Source: Stropharia rugosoannulata
Lineage: Eukaryota > Basidiomycota > Agaricomycetes > Agaricales > Strophariaceae
Direction: 5' to 3'
Length of the DNA stretch: 64,000 nt
Assembly (NCBI GenBank): GCA_028532985.1
Contig: JANCIK010000014.1
Location: forward strand, 124,001 to 188,000
The notes beneath the pieces were generated by a model. It did no database searches and was not told where the DNA came from. It was given only the letters and a program-made list of their open reading frames with translations. Every line of letters starts with the position of its first letter. The first letter of the stretch is position 1. A program made the position numbers and the translations under genes. Positions 12,021 through 23,075 of the stretch are shown here, piece by piece.

Positions 12021-12476
12021 GCGAGAAGGATAAGGATGATGCCCGGGGTGATCGAGCTGCGAACGGATGGGGGCTTAGGGGACTTGCGGCTCTTCTTGGG
12101 TTGGCGCATATCTTCTGCGGGGTAGGAACGGGGTGCCTTAGCAGTAGGGACCAGGCACTTTCCGCTGTCCTTTTCGCCACCGACGGTCTTCTCAGTGTAC
12201 TCCGCATGAGCCTCAGCAGCAGGCTTGTCGCATTTTTTGACTCCCTTGTAAAGGGCGTGCTTAGCGAACACCTGGGAGCGGGAGAGGCGGCCAACGCATG
12301 GCGCAATTTCTTTGCTTCTGGCCACTCTGTAAGTACAATTTAGTGACGATTTCGACGTAAATGATGCAGTCGGCGAGCACGCACCTTGATTTCTTGAGGA
12401 CGCTGAGACCATGGGCCGGCGATGGAGACCGCTGTCCGCTCATGCCTAGACTACCAGGGCTTGACCAGGGCCCAAA

Positions 12477-13085
12477 CTACCGGTTCGGGTGGATTTGGTG
12501 CCCCATACTGTTATTGCTCGGTCCAGGGGCCATTGAACTCATGTCATGATCGCCAAGATAGCCATGATGAAGGCCTCCGCCCATAAGCATGGGCGGTCCA
12601 AGAGGAGGAGATGGAAGTCGAGATCCGGGTGGATAACTTGAGTAAGTACTCGTGCTATCCCTTGCTTGAGGTAAAGGGCCGCCAGAGCCTTGAGTGCCGT
12701 GCTGATCATGATCTCGGTTACTAGCAGATTGACCAAGGACTTTCTTTTCAACGGGTGGAGGTTTGCCTCGCGGCTTGCCCTTGCTGTTGCGTGAAGCGGA
12801 CCGGCCTTTTCTTCCCTTGCCTTTTGTCGGTTGTTTGTCGGTCTCAAATCTGCTGAGCGCAGATGGGTTGGATATGGTGGACTGGTGGTTGCGATGCAGG
12901 GCGATGCTCGACAAGGGCTCGAATCCTGTTAGCTTTGTAAGTGATAAAGGTGACGTGCAAGTGACGTAGCCGCTTTTCGGCCTTCGCCGTCGCTTCACGG
13001 TCGTCGACGGTTGTAACCATCTTTGTTGCATCTTCATCATCGTAGTCATCATTCTGATTTTGTGAATTACGCTTCGCGGACCCAT
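12477..13085 (-). pseudogene. Unassigned two-segment fragment with Gly/Pro/Met-rich tail
   Basis: On the minus strand about 13090-12950 reads NSQNQNDDYDDEDATKM and then DDREATAKAEKRLRHLHVTF. A short intron-like gap ending in AACAG leads to GFEPLSSIALHRN. A basic stretch (KGKGRKGRSASRNSKGKPRG) and a Pro/Gly/Met tail follow, ending at a stop at 12477. The coding character is good but the left boundary is lost, and I do not recognise the protein. It ends 34 bp before the L6 start on the same strand. Confidence 0.3.
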
Positions 13086-13359
13086 TGGGCCTGCTTATTG
13101 AACATCGTGTTTTAGCTGAGCTGGGCTGGGCAGATATGGCTCATGTACGCACCGCGTTTCTTAAGGCCGTTCCATGTCTGATATGGATCTCTAGGTGAAT
13201 TTGGCGGGATCTTGTGGCAAATTTTCATTGAGGAAGAAGGGAAAAAGAGTAGAAAAACAAAGGGATGATAGCGTGCTTCAGAGAGACAATGAGAAGAAAT
13301 GAAATCCAAGAGAATGTGTTCACATACCTCAATCACATCAAACCATGGCCTATTCACCT

Positions 13360-15783
13360 CTATGCACGGAGTATTTCCCTCATGCGCTGGGACATGTCCG
13401 TGTCCAAAACGTCAAACACAAGATAGTTATCTTGTTTGTCGTTTGCTGTAACCAGAACGGCACCACGGATGATCGACCGCATGAAAATGAATTCCGTTTG
13501 CTTGTCCTTGCATTTTCGTAACCTATAGAATTCAAAGGCCTTATCTTTCTTTGCGATCATACCCTGAGATTTCTCTCTTTCAAAGGGCTGGACCAAGGCA
13601 ATGGGATACCTAGTACTGTCAACCTTTAGGGTGAAGCAGAAGAGGAGTCGGGCGAAAAGGGGGCCTTCGGTTGTCGAAATCATGACACAATCGTAACGTG
13701 GGCAATTGTTAAAAAGTGGTGAGCACCTGAGATAATCGGTGGTGGGTCTTCCATTGACCATGGACTCGTAGGTGACTTTGATATAACGGTATTCAATAAG
13801 CTATGACAGAACACGGTGAGGGTCGGAAAAGCGAATAATCCAGAATGCATTCTATTATAAGAAGTTGTGAGTAGTAGGCCAATGGAAGTAAATCATACAC
13901 TTACGTCGATGTTTCGAAGTCCATGTTCTTTTAATATTTCCTCGGATTGTTTTTCCGATGAAGCATTTCGAGCTTTCTCAAGAATTTCCCTTGTATGCTC
14001 TGTAGTACGTAAGGGCCAAGTCAGAGTCAAAGAGCTCTGCTCTATCTTTTTGACAAAGCATATCGGACAAGTGCAAAGCCCGTTATGTCCCCGAATATTG
14101 GAGGCCATACATCTGTACCCAAGCCTATGAGATATTTCACCTTGTTTAGAATGAGATTGAGTGTACGTACTGTTCTTCATAGTCGGCCGATTTTGCATAA
14201 ACAAATGGAAACAAAAGTCGCTCAACTTTGTCACCGCACTCTTTTAGGTAGCCTACATGGGAGTAATTGCTAATAGGTTCAAATATTTTGGTAAAGGATT
14301 CATGCCAGATAACACGCTTAAAGTTGGCATAATCTGTTTTTTGGGATTCACTATGCAGATCATTGTCAACCTATGCATAGATATTAGATAGTGATAGTGA
14401 TACAAAACATGTTTAGACCATACAATCGGTAACCAGCCCACTAGACGACCACCACCATACCCTCGGCTATTCCGAAGCTCTTCAGGTAGATTGCCAAGTC
14501 ATGCGTAAACAGGATAGCCCATCACCGATGAAAATGATGACAACTTCGATTTATCTGAGTAAATGAGAATAGGAAGAGGTTTTGCACCAGGAGGAAGGAC
14601 AGACTATAGCACGGAAGCATAGAGAATTAGTAAAGTTCCGAGAAAGATGTATAAACCAGCACCTGAACATCCCAGAGAGTATTTGCCGTATATGGTGCAT
14701 GAATAAATCTTACCCACTTCTCTCCGTTGAATTTGTACAACCGACAACTGTCCCATTGAAAGTGAGGTGCAAGATTAGGATCAGAAACTTGATCCATTGC
14801 CCAGTCCCATAATGACCGTTTGTAGAGCTTGTATTCTCCTTCGAAGTCACCAAACGATCCAGATACCGTCTCTTCTTCAAACTAAACAGCAAGAGATAAA
14901 TTTAGCAAAGACTAACAGAGACTGCGAATTAACTGAGGCGCTCACTGGTGTAAGTTGCTCGGATGCCTTATTCCATGTTTCGCAGAGATTCTTGTAACTG
15001 GTGATGTTGAAAGTATCTTCACCCGATTTTACTTTACGTATTAATTTTAGGAGTCCGTCGATTTGGCGTTGGTTGAGACAGGCATCGAGAGCGAGCTCCG
15101 CAAACTCGAAGTCCATTCTTGATTTGAACGGATAGCAGGGATTTACAGATTTTGTGGCTGCTACACGAGCGCTTGCATCATGCTCCTTGTAGTCTTCGAA
15201 ACTATCAATGCGCGTCGGCCGATTGCTGCTGGGATGATATTCGGTCTTGATGGAATCCACAGGATATGTTTCTGCACCAGAAATTTGTGATGCAGGCGAC
15301 GGTGCAGATGGAGCTGCAAATGAAACATTTTTGCCCTTGGTACCACCTCGTTTGGTGCTGTCTAATACCGACATTCAGTCATATTAGCACTCAGTTTCAT
15401 TGGTGAAAAGATAACGTTACCTTTACCACTTGTATCATCCAATGGCGTCTTCTTTGCTATAGATTTTGCATCATCGCGCTGCAGAGAATTCACGACTGAT
15501 GCCTGTTTCCACAGTGGTACCCCGTCAAGTCCAAGAACGTGTTCCTCGTCTGAATAGTGTTCAACGTCGGCATGCCTGGACACTACAGTAACACAAGATA
15601 TCAACACGGTGTCATAGAGTTAGAGGAGCGCTCACCATGACGATCTTGCCGCTTATCGTGCCACCTCTCTCGCTTTGCCACTTTGACGACTCTGGGTGGC
15701 TGGTTCTCTGATTTACTGGCTGTAGGTTGACTCGACGGACCACTACCAGTGGTACACGGTGGAGAAGGTTCCATTTTGCTCAA
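13360..15783 (-). pseudogene. Plavaka-type transposase, internally deleted remnant
   Basis: Starting at MSKMEPSPPCTTG, several minus-strand exons follow. They carry RMDFEFAELALDACLNQRQI, SLWDWAMDQVSDPNLAPHF, PPGAKPLPILIYSDKSKLSS, GYGGGRLVGWLPIV, YANFKRVIWHESF and IRGHNGLCTCPICFVKK. These are signature segments of the basidiomycete Plavaka transposases (CACTA-related DNA transposons). There is an in-frame TGA at 14501-14499 where the family has arginine. The transposase breaks off at SDPHRVLS, followed by TAG at 13803-13801. Its far C-terminal segment (YIKVTYESMVNG, TDYLRCSPLFNNCPRYDCVM, ending at 13360) then follows directly. The intervening part of the catalytic region is therefore missing, so it cannot be autonomous. 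Confidence 0.8.
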
Positions 15784-15889
15784 ATTTTGCTAGTAACATA
15801 AGTAGAGTCCAGTAGCCAGTACAAATAGATCACAAAGAGCCTTACAAGTTGGCACTCAATATGATTACTTGGTGAAAAGATGTTTGCGA

Positions 15890-16114
15890 GGCAGTTCCGA
15901 CTGGCGAGGCATTTTAACTTCGTTGTAACGCGTTGGTAACGCGGTTGAAACGGTCGGGCTGACATTTAAACGGTGGTTGAAATGACCGGCATATTCCGCA
16001 TTGTCGTTGCTACGGGCAGTGCCAGCTGCATCGGCTTTGAAATAAAGTTGTTGCATTACAACTCCGTTGAGCATGCCGTTTCAATGCCGCATTGACGGCC
16101 AGACCGTTTAAACA
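15890..16114. repeat. Probable subterminal repeats of the Plavaka element
   Basis: Words related to TTGAAACGG and ATGCCG recur in both orientations: GGTTGAAACGGTC, TTTAAACGGT, GGTTGAAATGACCGG, ATGCCGTTTCAATGCCGC, TTGACGGCC and ACCGTTTAAA. The block ends exactly where an exon of the C2/PSD2-like gene resumes (about 16112-16116), so it marks the insertion end of the element. The opposite end, between 13.1 and 13.36 kb, was not identified. Confidence 0.6.
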
Positions 16115-17125
16115 CACGAGATCTAAGACGAAGGGCTGGTGCAGCAATGAGTGATTATCAACAACTGCGGCACCTGCAGAACATGAGTTACTCACCTTAT
16201 TGCCTTCCTGATCGAACCCAAAGGCCCTGTCCCCAAACCAGTCTTCGAGGGGCAATGCAACTTCCCCGAGGTAGTCTCTCCTGACGAGGTCTTTGTCCCA
16301 TGCATCGAGTTCGACGACACCAAGACGGGATGCAAGAGAAAGATAGATGGGAAACTCGAACGTTTCGCCCTTGGCTGTGTATGATGGATTTAGTGTGCGC
16401 TTGGCCACTGGGGTCTGGTGGCGTGTATTAAGGAGAGATACGACGACAAACCTTCAGGACGTCAGAGGGACATAGTGCAATGAGGTGAGAAGGCGTACGG
16501 ATCACTCGTCCCACTCCTGTCTTTGGCCAGCACATTCGTACATCGAACGACCTGCAGCCCGAAGCGGCGGCCTACCGAACGCGCGCAAGGGGAATGCCGA
16601 AGGCGGCGGCTGCCTCCTCTCACTCGCGGGCGTGTACGCATAGCCCATCTCCGAAGTCGTGTCATGGCCAACGTCTGACATCGCGTCAGGGCCAACGTCC
16701 CGCATGACATACGCGTGCCCATGCCCCGTGTCAGACGTGGCGTACCCTTCTGACTTCATGACCCAGGGAGTACTCAACGTATGGACGCGATCCCCCGACG
16801 TGCCCGTGGCCCAGGTCGCTCTGCACATACGGCAGCGGAGCCGACGCAACCTTCTTTCCTCGAGACAAGGCAGCTGAAGCTTTCTCTGGCGGAGGTGGTA
16901 CGGATCCAGGTGGGAGCAGGGGAACGGAGGCATCGTTGAGGACAAGCGGGGGCCGGCGGGGCGATCGCGGCCTTGATGGAGTGGGGGATGCGTTGGAGTG
17001 GGATGCGTTGGAGCTCGAGTGAGGGGCGTATCAGGGAATTTGGATGAATGGGAGTGAGTGGTAGATGGATGCGAATGCGACCTATAGTGGGACCACGACC
17101 GCGAGCGTTCTTTTGTGCTCTTCAA
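16112..17125 (-). pseudogene. PSD2: C2 domain of a phosphatidylserine decarboxylase 2-like gene, interrupted
   Basis: On the minus strand an exon ending at 16499 reads LQVVRCTNVLAKDRSGTSDP. After a 47-nt intron (16498-16452) an exon at 16451-16196 continues FVVVSLLNTRHQTPVAKRTL and reads on through FPIYLSLASRLGVVELDAWD and DYLGEVALPLEDWF to GNK. A 60-nt intron (16195-16136) leads to PFVLDLV, where foreign sequence begins. This is a near-perfect C2 domain of the kind at the N-terminus of fungal PSD2, which makes phosphatidylethanolamine from phosphatidylserine. The EF-hand and decarboxylase parts are absent. Upstream, to about 17125, the coding sequence is low-complexity Ser/Pro/His-rich with unclear frame. 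Confidence 0.7.
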
Positions 17126-17770
17126 GGTATCTGAGTCTACGAAGAGCTAGTAATAAATAATAACAAAACAGGACAGGAAAAGGAAGTCCGCGGAGGGAGA
17201 GCGTACCTGGATGCAAGTCCCAGCCTGTGCACGAGTGTGAGTGAGGATGTGAATGCGAGTACGAATGTGAAGTGGGGGCGCGAGTGCGAGTGGGACCCGT
17301 TCACTCGCGACGGTCTGTTGGCACTGATGGCGGCGAGTGTGATGGCGAATTCGATCGGTATTCTGTGCGGGGAGTTGCTTTTGTTGCAGGTGTGATGGGG
17401 AGTGCAGCTGGGGAGGACTGCGTCGACATCGACCCGGGCAAAGCAGCAAGCGCTCCGCGGCATTGGTATTTGCGCAATGTTCCAGTCCAGCATAGGTATT
17501 CAGCGTGATTGCCTGATCGTCTAGCTAGACAGTATAAATGCGGCCTGTACTTAAGTTCATGCCGGGGCTTAGAGTTAAGAGGGATCATGTCGAGGTCAAT
17601 GAAGGCAATACCAGTGGCGGTAAGCTGAAGCGGCTCGCAGGTGACACGTGAATTGCCCGACTCCTAACGTTCCCACATACCTTTCGGCTCCTACTCAACT
17701 CCTACTCATTAGTAAACTCTGTATATTGGGCGCTGTGTATCCTGCTAACTCTGGAAAACTGAACCTGCTA

Positions 17771-19913
17771 ATGACCAAGAGAAAGGTAAGCCCTTGGTTT
17801 CTGCCCTTTTTGATTTTTTTTTGATGCCAGGTCACACACCTCTAGGCAAAAGATAGCACACAGCAGCCTTCCTCCTCCCCCGAAAAGGAATGCAGGGCTG
17901 ATGTGCTGCGACTTGAGTGCAAACTGAATGATCTTTTGGAAACCTACCTGCATGATGCTTCTGAACAAGGAGTGGTCTTGGATGGAGAAGGCTGTGAACC
18001 AACCTCTTTGGATGCTTTTGACTTTGATCACCTGGTGGCTGCAGATGCAGCTGGCTTTTCTTCTGCTGGCCGTTCTGTGGTTGCTTTGGAGGACTCAGCT
18101 GGCCCTACCGACTCTACAGCTCAGGCACATGAAAGCTATAGATCCTCCAAGAAGGCGAAGCTAGGAATAGAACCAGGCCATGGCAATGCATGGGTGTAAG
18201 TGCCTTTCATATATGTATAAACATGTATAATGGGCTTAAATATACGATAGCTGCTCCTCCGTCACCCCCTCTGCCTCTCAGGATATTAATCTACAGTTCC
18301 AATCCCCTAGTCTTGGACAAGTGACTATTAGGACAACCTCTCTCCCTCCGACTACACCTGCTGGGGCTTATATGAAGCCTACTCCAGGATCAAAGTCTAG
18401 CAGAACTAAAGAGGCCTCGGGAAAGGGAAACAGAAGAGGGAAAACCACTGGGCGTCAGGTTAGAGGAGGATCCGGGACCATTCTGGTCAATGGCGTTCCT
18501 GACACTCTAGCCTTTGATACGATGCGTTTAAGGAGAAAGCTCATCAAGGCTGGCGAAAAGTACCAAAGTGGAGTCTACTCAATCCTTCAGCATGGCTCCG
18601 TTACTAGCACTGGATGGCAAGGTCACAATAGGAAGCCCAAAGATCGCCAGCAAATTGACAAACTATATAAATCTGGCAAAATTTATGAGATAGTGGCCAC
18701 CTTTCAATTCGCAGGATACTCTGGGTGAGTCCTTAGCCTCTGCTACTGAACAAACTTCTCAAACTGATCTAACTAATTTGTAGCAAACCCATGTTTGTCT
18801 TTGACAAAGATAACCGCCTATTTGTCTATCGCACTCAGGCTTTCCTATCTCTGAGGGAACAGGGTACAAATCTATATAACGCCATCAACAAACTGCTGCA
18901 AAAGACTCTTGAAGATCCGGATATCAAGAGGGCAAATGCCAATGGAGTGAGAGGGCCGCATTTTCCTTGCATAATTGGTCACTATCGCCAATATACTTCC
19001 AGACCAGTAAGATCTTCTAGTTATTTATATCTATGTTTTATATTGAAAACTATGGCTTTTTAGTACCCACAGCTGACCGACTGGCATGCAAAACACCTCA
19101 ACTCCGTTAATGAATTTCTTGAGACGCCAGTCATTAAAGAAATCAAGTGAGTAATGATCGCTGCTTATTAATTAATACTCATGTTTTCTAATAGCAAACG
19201 TGTTAACTCACTTGTAACACTGATGTTTCCAGGAGTCGCCGAGCGCTTTCAGCGGTCAGCAGAGTGGTATCAGACAAACCATGACGGTGTTAAGCCACTC
19301 TTTGGTAATTTCTGGAATTTATGCATCAATGGCATATTTGTTGGCCAAGAGGAGCAGCGCATTCATTGCCTTCCTCATGCTGATGCCCAGAATGTTATTG
19401 CAGTATGTGTTCTTGTAATCTATGAGATACCTGGTAAGCGAGTTTTCATACACCTCATGGCCTGCTAATTTGTGAGCCAGGTTCAGGGTTCAATCATAGG
19501 AAAAGATGCTGGCTTGTTTTGTGGGAAGCTGGCATAGTCATTGAACTGCCGCCATGGACAATGCTTGCATATCCTTCCTCCCTGATTTATCATTTTAACA
19601 TTGATATCAAAGGTGCAGTTTTCTCATTACATATGTTGATCTTAATACTAAAAATTAAATTGCAGACTTCAAATTCGTGACAACTGAGGGAGATGATTTT
19701 CCGACACCTTTCAACTCCACTCCAATTACACCTGGAGATGAGCAAGGAAGAGGTAGTCTTGTTTATTTCAATCAGGCCACTTTTTATAGATGCTCTGAAT
19801 TGAATGGCAAGACTGTTCAGACAGTTAAGGAGGGTGGAGGTAACGCAGAGGCTGACTATCCAGCTTCCATCAAGCAGGCCTTTCTAGAAAATTCAAAACT
19901 CATTCCTTTGTAA
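17771..19913 (+). CDS. 2-oxoglutarate/Fe(II) dioxygenase-like protein, TET/JBP-like candidate, intact
   Basis: Exons inferred are 17771-17785, 17846-18195, 18251-18724, 18784-19006, 19064-19146, 19195-19433, 19481-19612 and 19666-19913. They join to 1764 nt, encoding 587 residues; the first exon is only five codons. The N-terminal third is low complexity and acidic, followed by a basic patch. The C-terminal half has CLPHADAQNVIAVCVLVIYE, giving H-x-D at about residues 443-445. It continues with VLWEAGIVIELPPWTMLAYP, a distal His in YHFN at about 499, and Arg in GRGSL and FYRCSE. This is the residue order of the dioxygenase double-stranded beta-helix. Expanded TET/JBP-type families (5-methylcytosine oxidation) are known in mushrooms and associate with transposons. 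The subfamily assignment is inference; other fungal dioxygenase-like families remain possible. Confidence 0.55.
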
Positions 19914-21274
19914 TTGAAATTTTGAAAATATAAGACTGTTATGTGGTTGTGTTTGCTTGACATGCATATTGCTTGCGTCTCAGTCACTGTTGTCCTCGTC
20001 TTTGTGACTGGGGAGCAATGTGTTGCTTGACTGGATGAACCAGAGTTTGGAGTGACTAGCAGGGTATGGGCGGGCTGTATATCGAGGTAAGCACCTTGCT
20101 CAATGACTTGTGAATGCTATGCTGATCTAGCTTTATGTTACTCAAGTAGACGCCAGAAATTTCGCCAGCAATCATCGACGATCGGCGTGAGGACGGGGTC
20201 AGCCGGGTGCGGGTGAGGCATGAGCTGAATATGGGCTGCTGCTGCTGGGTGCAGAGTCAATCAAGCTCTGGGGGCTGTTGCACAAGCTGGCAACTTCACA
20301 TCAATTGGCTGCTTCAAGGACTGAATGGGTATTGCAATTTAAAACGATAAAATACACGATGTGATACTATAACAAGGCTCCAAATATTTCACCGGACAGA
20401 TTAGGCATCGTACTGTAGTATCACGCATTTGTTAAACAGACCCAAAGTTCGATAAAAGGGATAAACACTTACAACTATTTGCATGCTGCGGGGCGATATC
20501 GATATAGTCCCGTTACGCTGGCTGGAGTAGTCCGCGTCGGTATCGTCAATCACCTCGTTGATCCTCTTGATTTAACTTGCAGGGCCAGGAGCGCGAAGAA
20601 CATAATTCAATTTGAAGATCACACGTACGAGTTCGGTGATGGTCAGATGTGAGAAGGCGATACCAATAAAGTCATGGAAACCCGCCCCATTCAGATGGTA
20701 GAAACTTGCGGGCCTTGTGGGGTTTACGGTGGTGAGATCCGGGAAATCAGTAGGCTGTCCAAGGCGTTAGTTAACTTCATTACAATATGGTGTGGAATCT
20801 GGTTACGCACATTCAAATGAGCCCTCCCGAAGCCTCCCTAGACTTCGTCGCCGGCCTTTATCAAAACAGGTGGAAAACCTGGACCTTGAGATATCGTTGC
20901 GTCGACAGTCGCCAGCCTCCACAGTCCGGTAAACCGAGGGAACAGCCCTATATGAAATATTCGTCAGTCATTCTAATGGGGTATTAAACGCGTCTGTACT
21001 CATTGCTTCACGGACGTATCCTTGCAAAAAAGATCGCGGCCCGTGCCAAATTGACAGAAGATCCGACGACGGGGCCAAGCGTAAGACCGATCAACTGATG
21101 TACATACAGGAGAAGTGGCTGGGTGAGCTTCAATTCACAACGTCGTCCATATTGAGGAAATTCAACCCACAAGTTTGGAGATGATCAGACTTGTAATGTA
21201 CGCGAACTAAAAAATAGAAGTCAGTACGGCACAATTTTGCAAGGCAGTTCAAATACCAAAGCGGAGAGCATGGT
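19914..21274. other. No secure gene
   Basis: On the minus strand at about 20590-20760 a stretch reads PTDFPDLTTVNPTRPASFYH and then a hydrophobic continuation. It looks like an exon but I cannot assign it. The rest shows nothing. Confidence 0.3.
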
Positions 21275-23075
21275 GTGCATTTCATTGTGGGCGAACAAAC
21301 CATGCGGACTTTCGAATGTCTTCGCGGAAAGACCCAACTGTATACAACAAGTTCAAAAACGTGCACGCACTTAGCTTTGGAAAGAACGTACGAATTCATC
21401 GCGCGCCCATTGAAGGGCTACCGGATTGATGACGTCGAACACGACGTGGATTATCAAGTACTGGCTGGACATATCGGAGATGCATGAAATCCATGGCCGG
21501 TGGCGGAGTGGTAGAGAATGGTTGGATACAAAGATTGGCTTGAGTGGAGTGGAAGGAAAGGAAGTGTACGCCGAGGCCAGGAAACTCGTTAGCATTCTAC
21601 GCTGGAACGAAGAGAGCAACATACCAGGAGCTAACGGAATACAAACACATCACTTTGCAACCTATCTTTGCGAAACCGGAAGAATGAGCACAAGTCACAT
21701 CAACATGATGTTCGCACATCTTTCCGACCGCGCAGAACGTGACGAGGCAGTCGATGAGTTGGTTGTTTTGGAGACACCTCGTTTCTGGCAGGAGTTGAAC
21801 AAAGCAACGTCTATTAACTTCTTCGATAAAAAGCCTACAGGATTTATAAATCGGTTAGAAGCACGACTCAAAGACAAAGAAATCGAATACCTTATTTTTC
21901 CTGCGCGTATGGATGCCGAAGAACACTGGGTTACACTTATGCTGGACTTTGAATTGAAAGAACTCTCATACGGTAAGCATAGATGTTGATACAATATAGC
22001 CAACACTTACCTCGGCATCGTAAGGCGATTCTCTAGCCCATCAAGGAATGCGTCCACCCAAGACGGTCATCCAGAAGGTTCAGTGGTGGCTAAAGAAGCG
22101 CCTTGGGGGTGCTTTCAAGGATGTTGGAAACAAACTTGAACACGGACAACAAGGGGACTTTACCAGCTGTGGTATTGTCTGCGCAAACACTGCAGCCCAT
22201 GAAGTCTTCGGTGACGAGATATGGACTACTGGAAAAAAGGGTGTGGATGGCGCAAACTGGTTTATAACCTTGACAAAAAAGCATATAAACGAGGTGAGCA
22301 GTCTATATTCTTCCATTATACAATACAAAATTCAAATGACTCACACCTTGCTTGAGATTAATGCTGATCTTGAGCGACAATCATATGCGAGAAGCCGTGA
22401 CAACAAGGCTGTTGGCTTTCTAGCTGCGCTCCTCAATCCGGATACCAGAGCTGTAGCTGTGCCCCGCTCTCTTGCTTCTCTCCTCCATTCCGATGCTCCT
22501 GCTCCCGGCGATATTGACGACGGCAACCAAGCAGTGGAAGATGCAAAGCACATGGACAAACAGCGGTCGCCTGCTATAGTCAACAAGACCTCACCGCTTA
22601 AGCAAGAGAGCGTGGATAGCAAAACATCCGAGGAAGTAGGCAGAGGGAAGATTGTGGATCGAGGTCAAGAACCGCAAATGACGTTAGTGAACAAACGCCC
22701 CGCGCCAAACAAAGATGTCCCAATCCAGAAGGTTCCCAAAGTCCGTGCCAGCCTTGACGTCGCTGATACTAAGAAAATCTTTGGGGCGTCAAAAACGCGA
22801 ACATCTGTGTGGGAGAGGCTTCAGAATGAGAAGCATAAACTTGGGTTGTCTGGTTCTATGGGCGGCCTGGAAAGATTTCGCTCTCAAATCATGGCTCTTG
22901 ACTCATACGCTATGATCGAGGACTCCAAATCTGTACGGCATATCAAGTGCGGTAAAACTCTGGCTATGAAATATCCGTATAACTCTAGAAACTTCAAGAC
23001 ACATGTGGCAAGGTGCACTGGGCCGCCGAAGACTGCTAAGCTTTCGGGAGGTGGGATGCTACCCATCAATCAGTT
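21275..23075 (+). pseudogene. Ulp1-type cysteine protease with zinc finger, first part of a transposon gene
   Basis: The segment runs from RPLKGYRIDDVEHDV (frame broken at about 21450) into SWYLDISE-like sequence and MSTSHINMMFAHL. It then carries the C48 protease core: EEHWVTLML (catalytic His), LSYGDSLAHQG (Asp) and QQGDFTSCGIVCANTA (Gln and Cys). Introns at 21973-22024 and 22294-22356 restore the frame across these motifs. A basic linker follows, then VWERLQNEKHKLGLSG, GGLERFRSQI and a small zinc-finger-like segment (CGKTLAMKYPYN..FKTHVARC). Ulp1 proteases cleave SUMO-like proteins, and some eukaryotic DNA transposons carry them. A one-base deletion near 23075 ends this frame. The protease residues themselves are all present. 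Confidence 0.65.

Larger units (their letters stand above)
10745..12443 (-). pseudogene. RPL6: 60S ribosomal protein L6 (eL6) pseudogene, rearranged
   Basis: The minus strand encodes recognisable eL6. Exon 1 is 12443-12385 and an intron spans 12384-12327. Exon 2 then carries ARSKEIAPCVGRLSRSQVFA, KTVGGEKDSGK, YPAEDMRQPKKSRKSPKP and RSSITPGIILILLAGRYRGK. A frameshift at about 11975 interrupts KAL/SGLLLVTGPYKVN, and a second follows at VPL/RVNQAYVIATST. A diverged second copy of the GRYRGKR..GPYKVN segment then runs in frame into an unrelated TPT1 piece. The eL6 C-terminus (KFNDAYFAKPATKAATSAEE to KTDNFSKYS) reappears at about 10990-10745. L6 is normally a single uninterrupted protein of roughly 200-230 residues in the 60S subunit. 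This copy cannot make it, so a functional copy must exist elsewhere. Confidence 0.8.

Noticed and set aside
21130..22006. Minus-strand open frames in the Ulp1 region
   Set aside because: They are shadows of the plus-strand protease, which has all catalytic motifs and matching introns.
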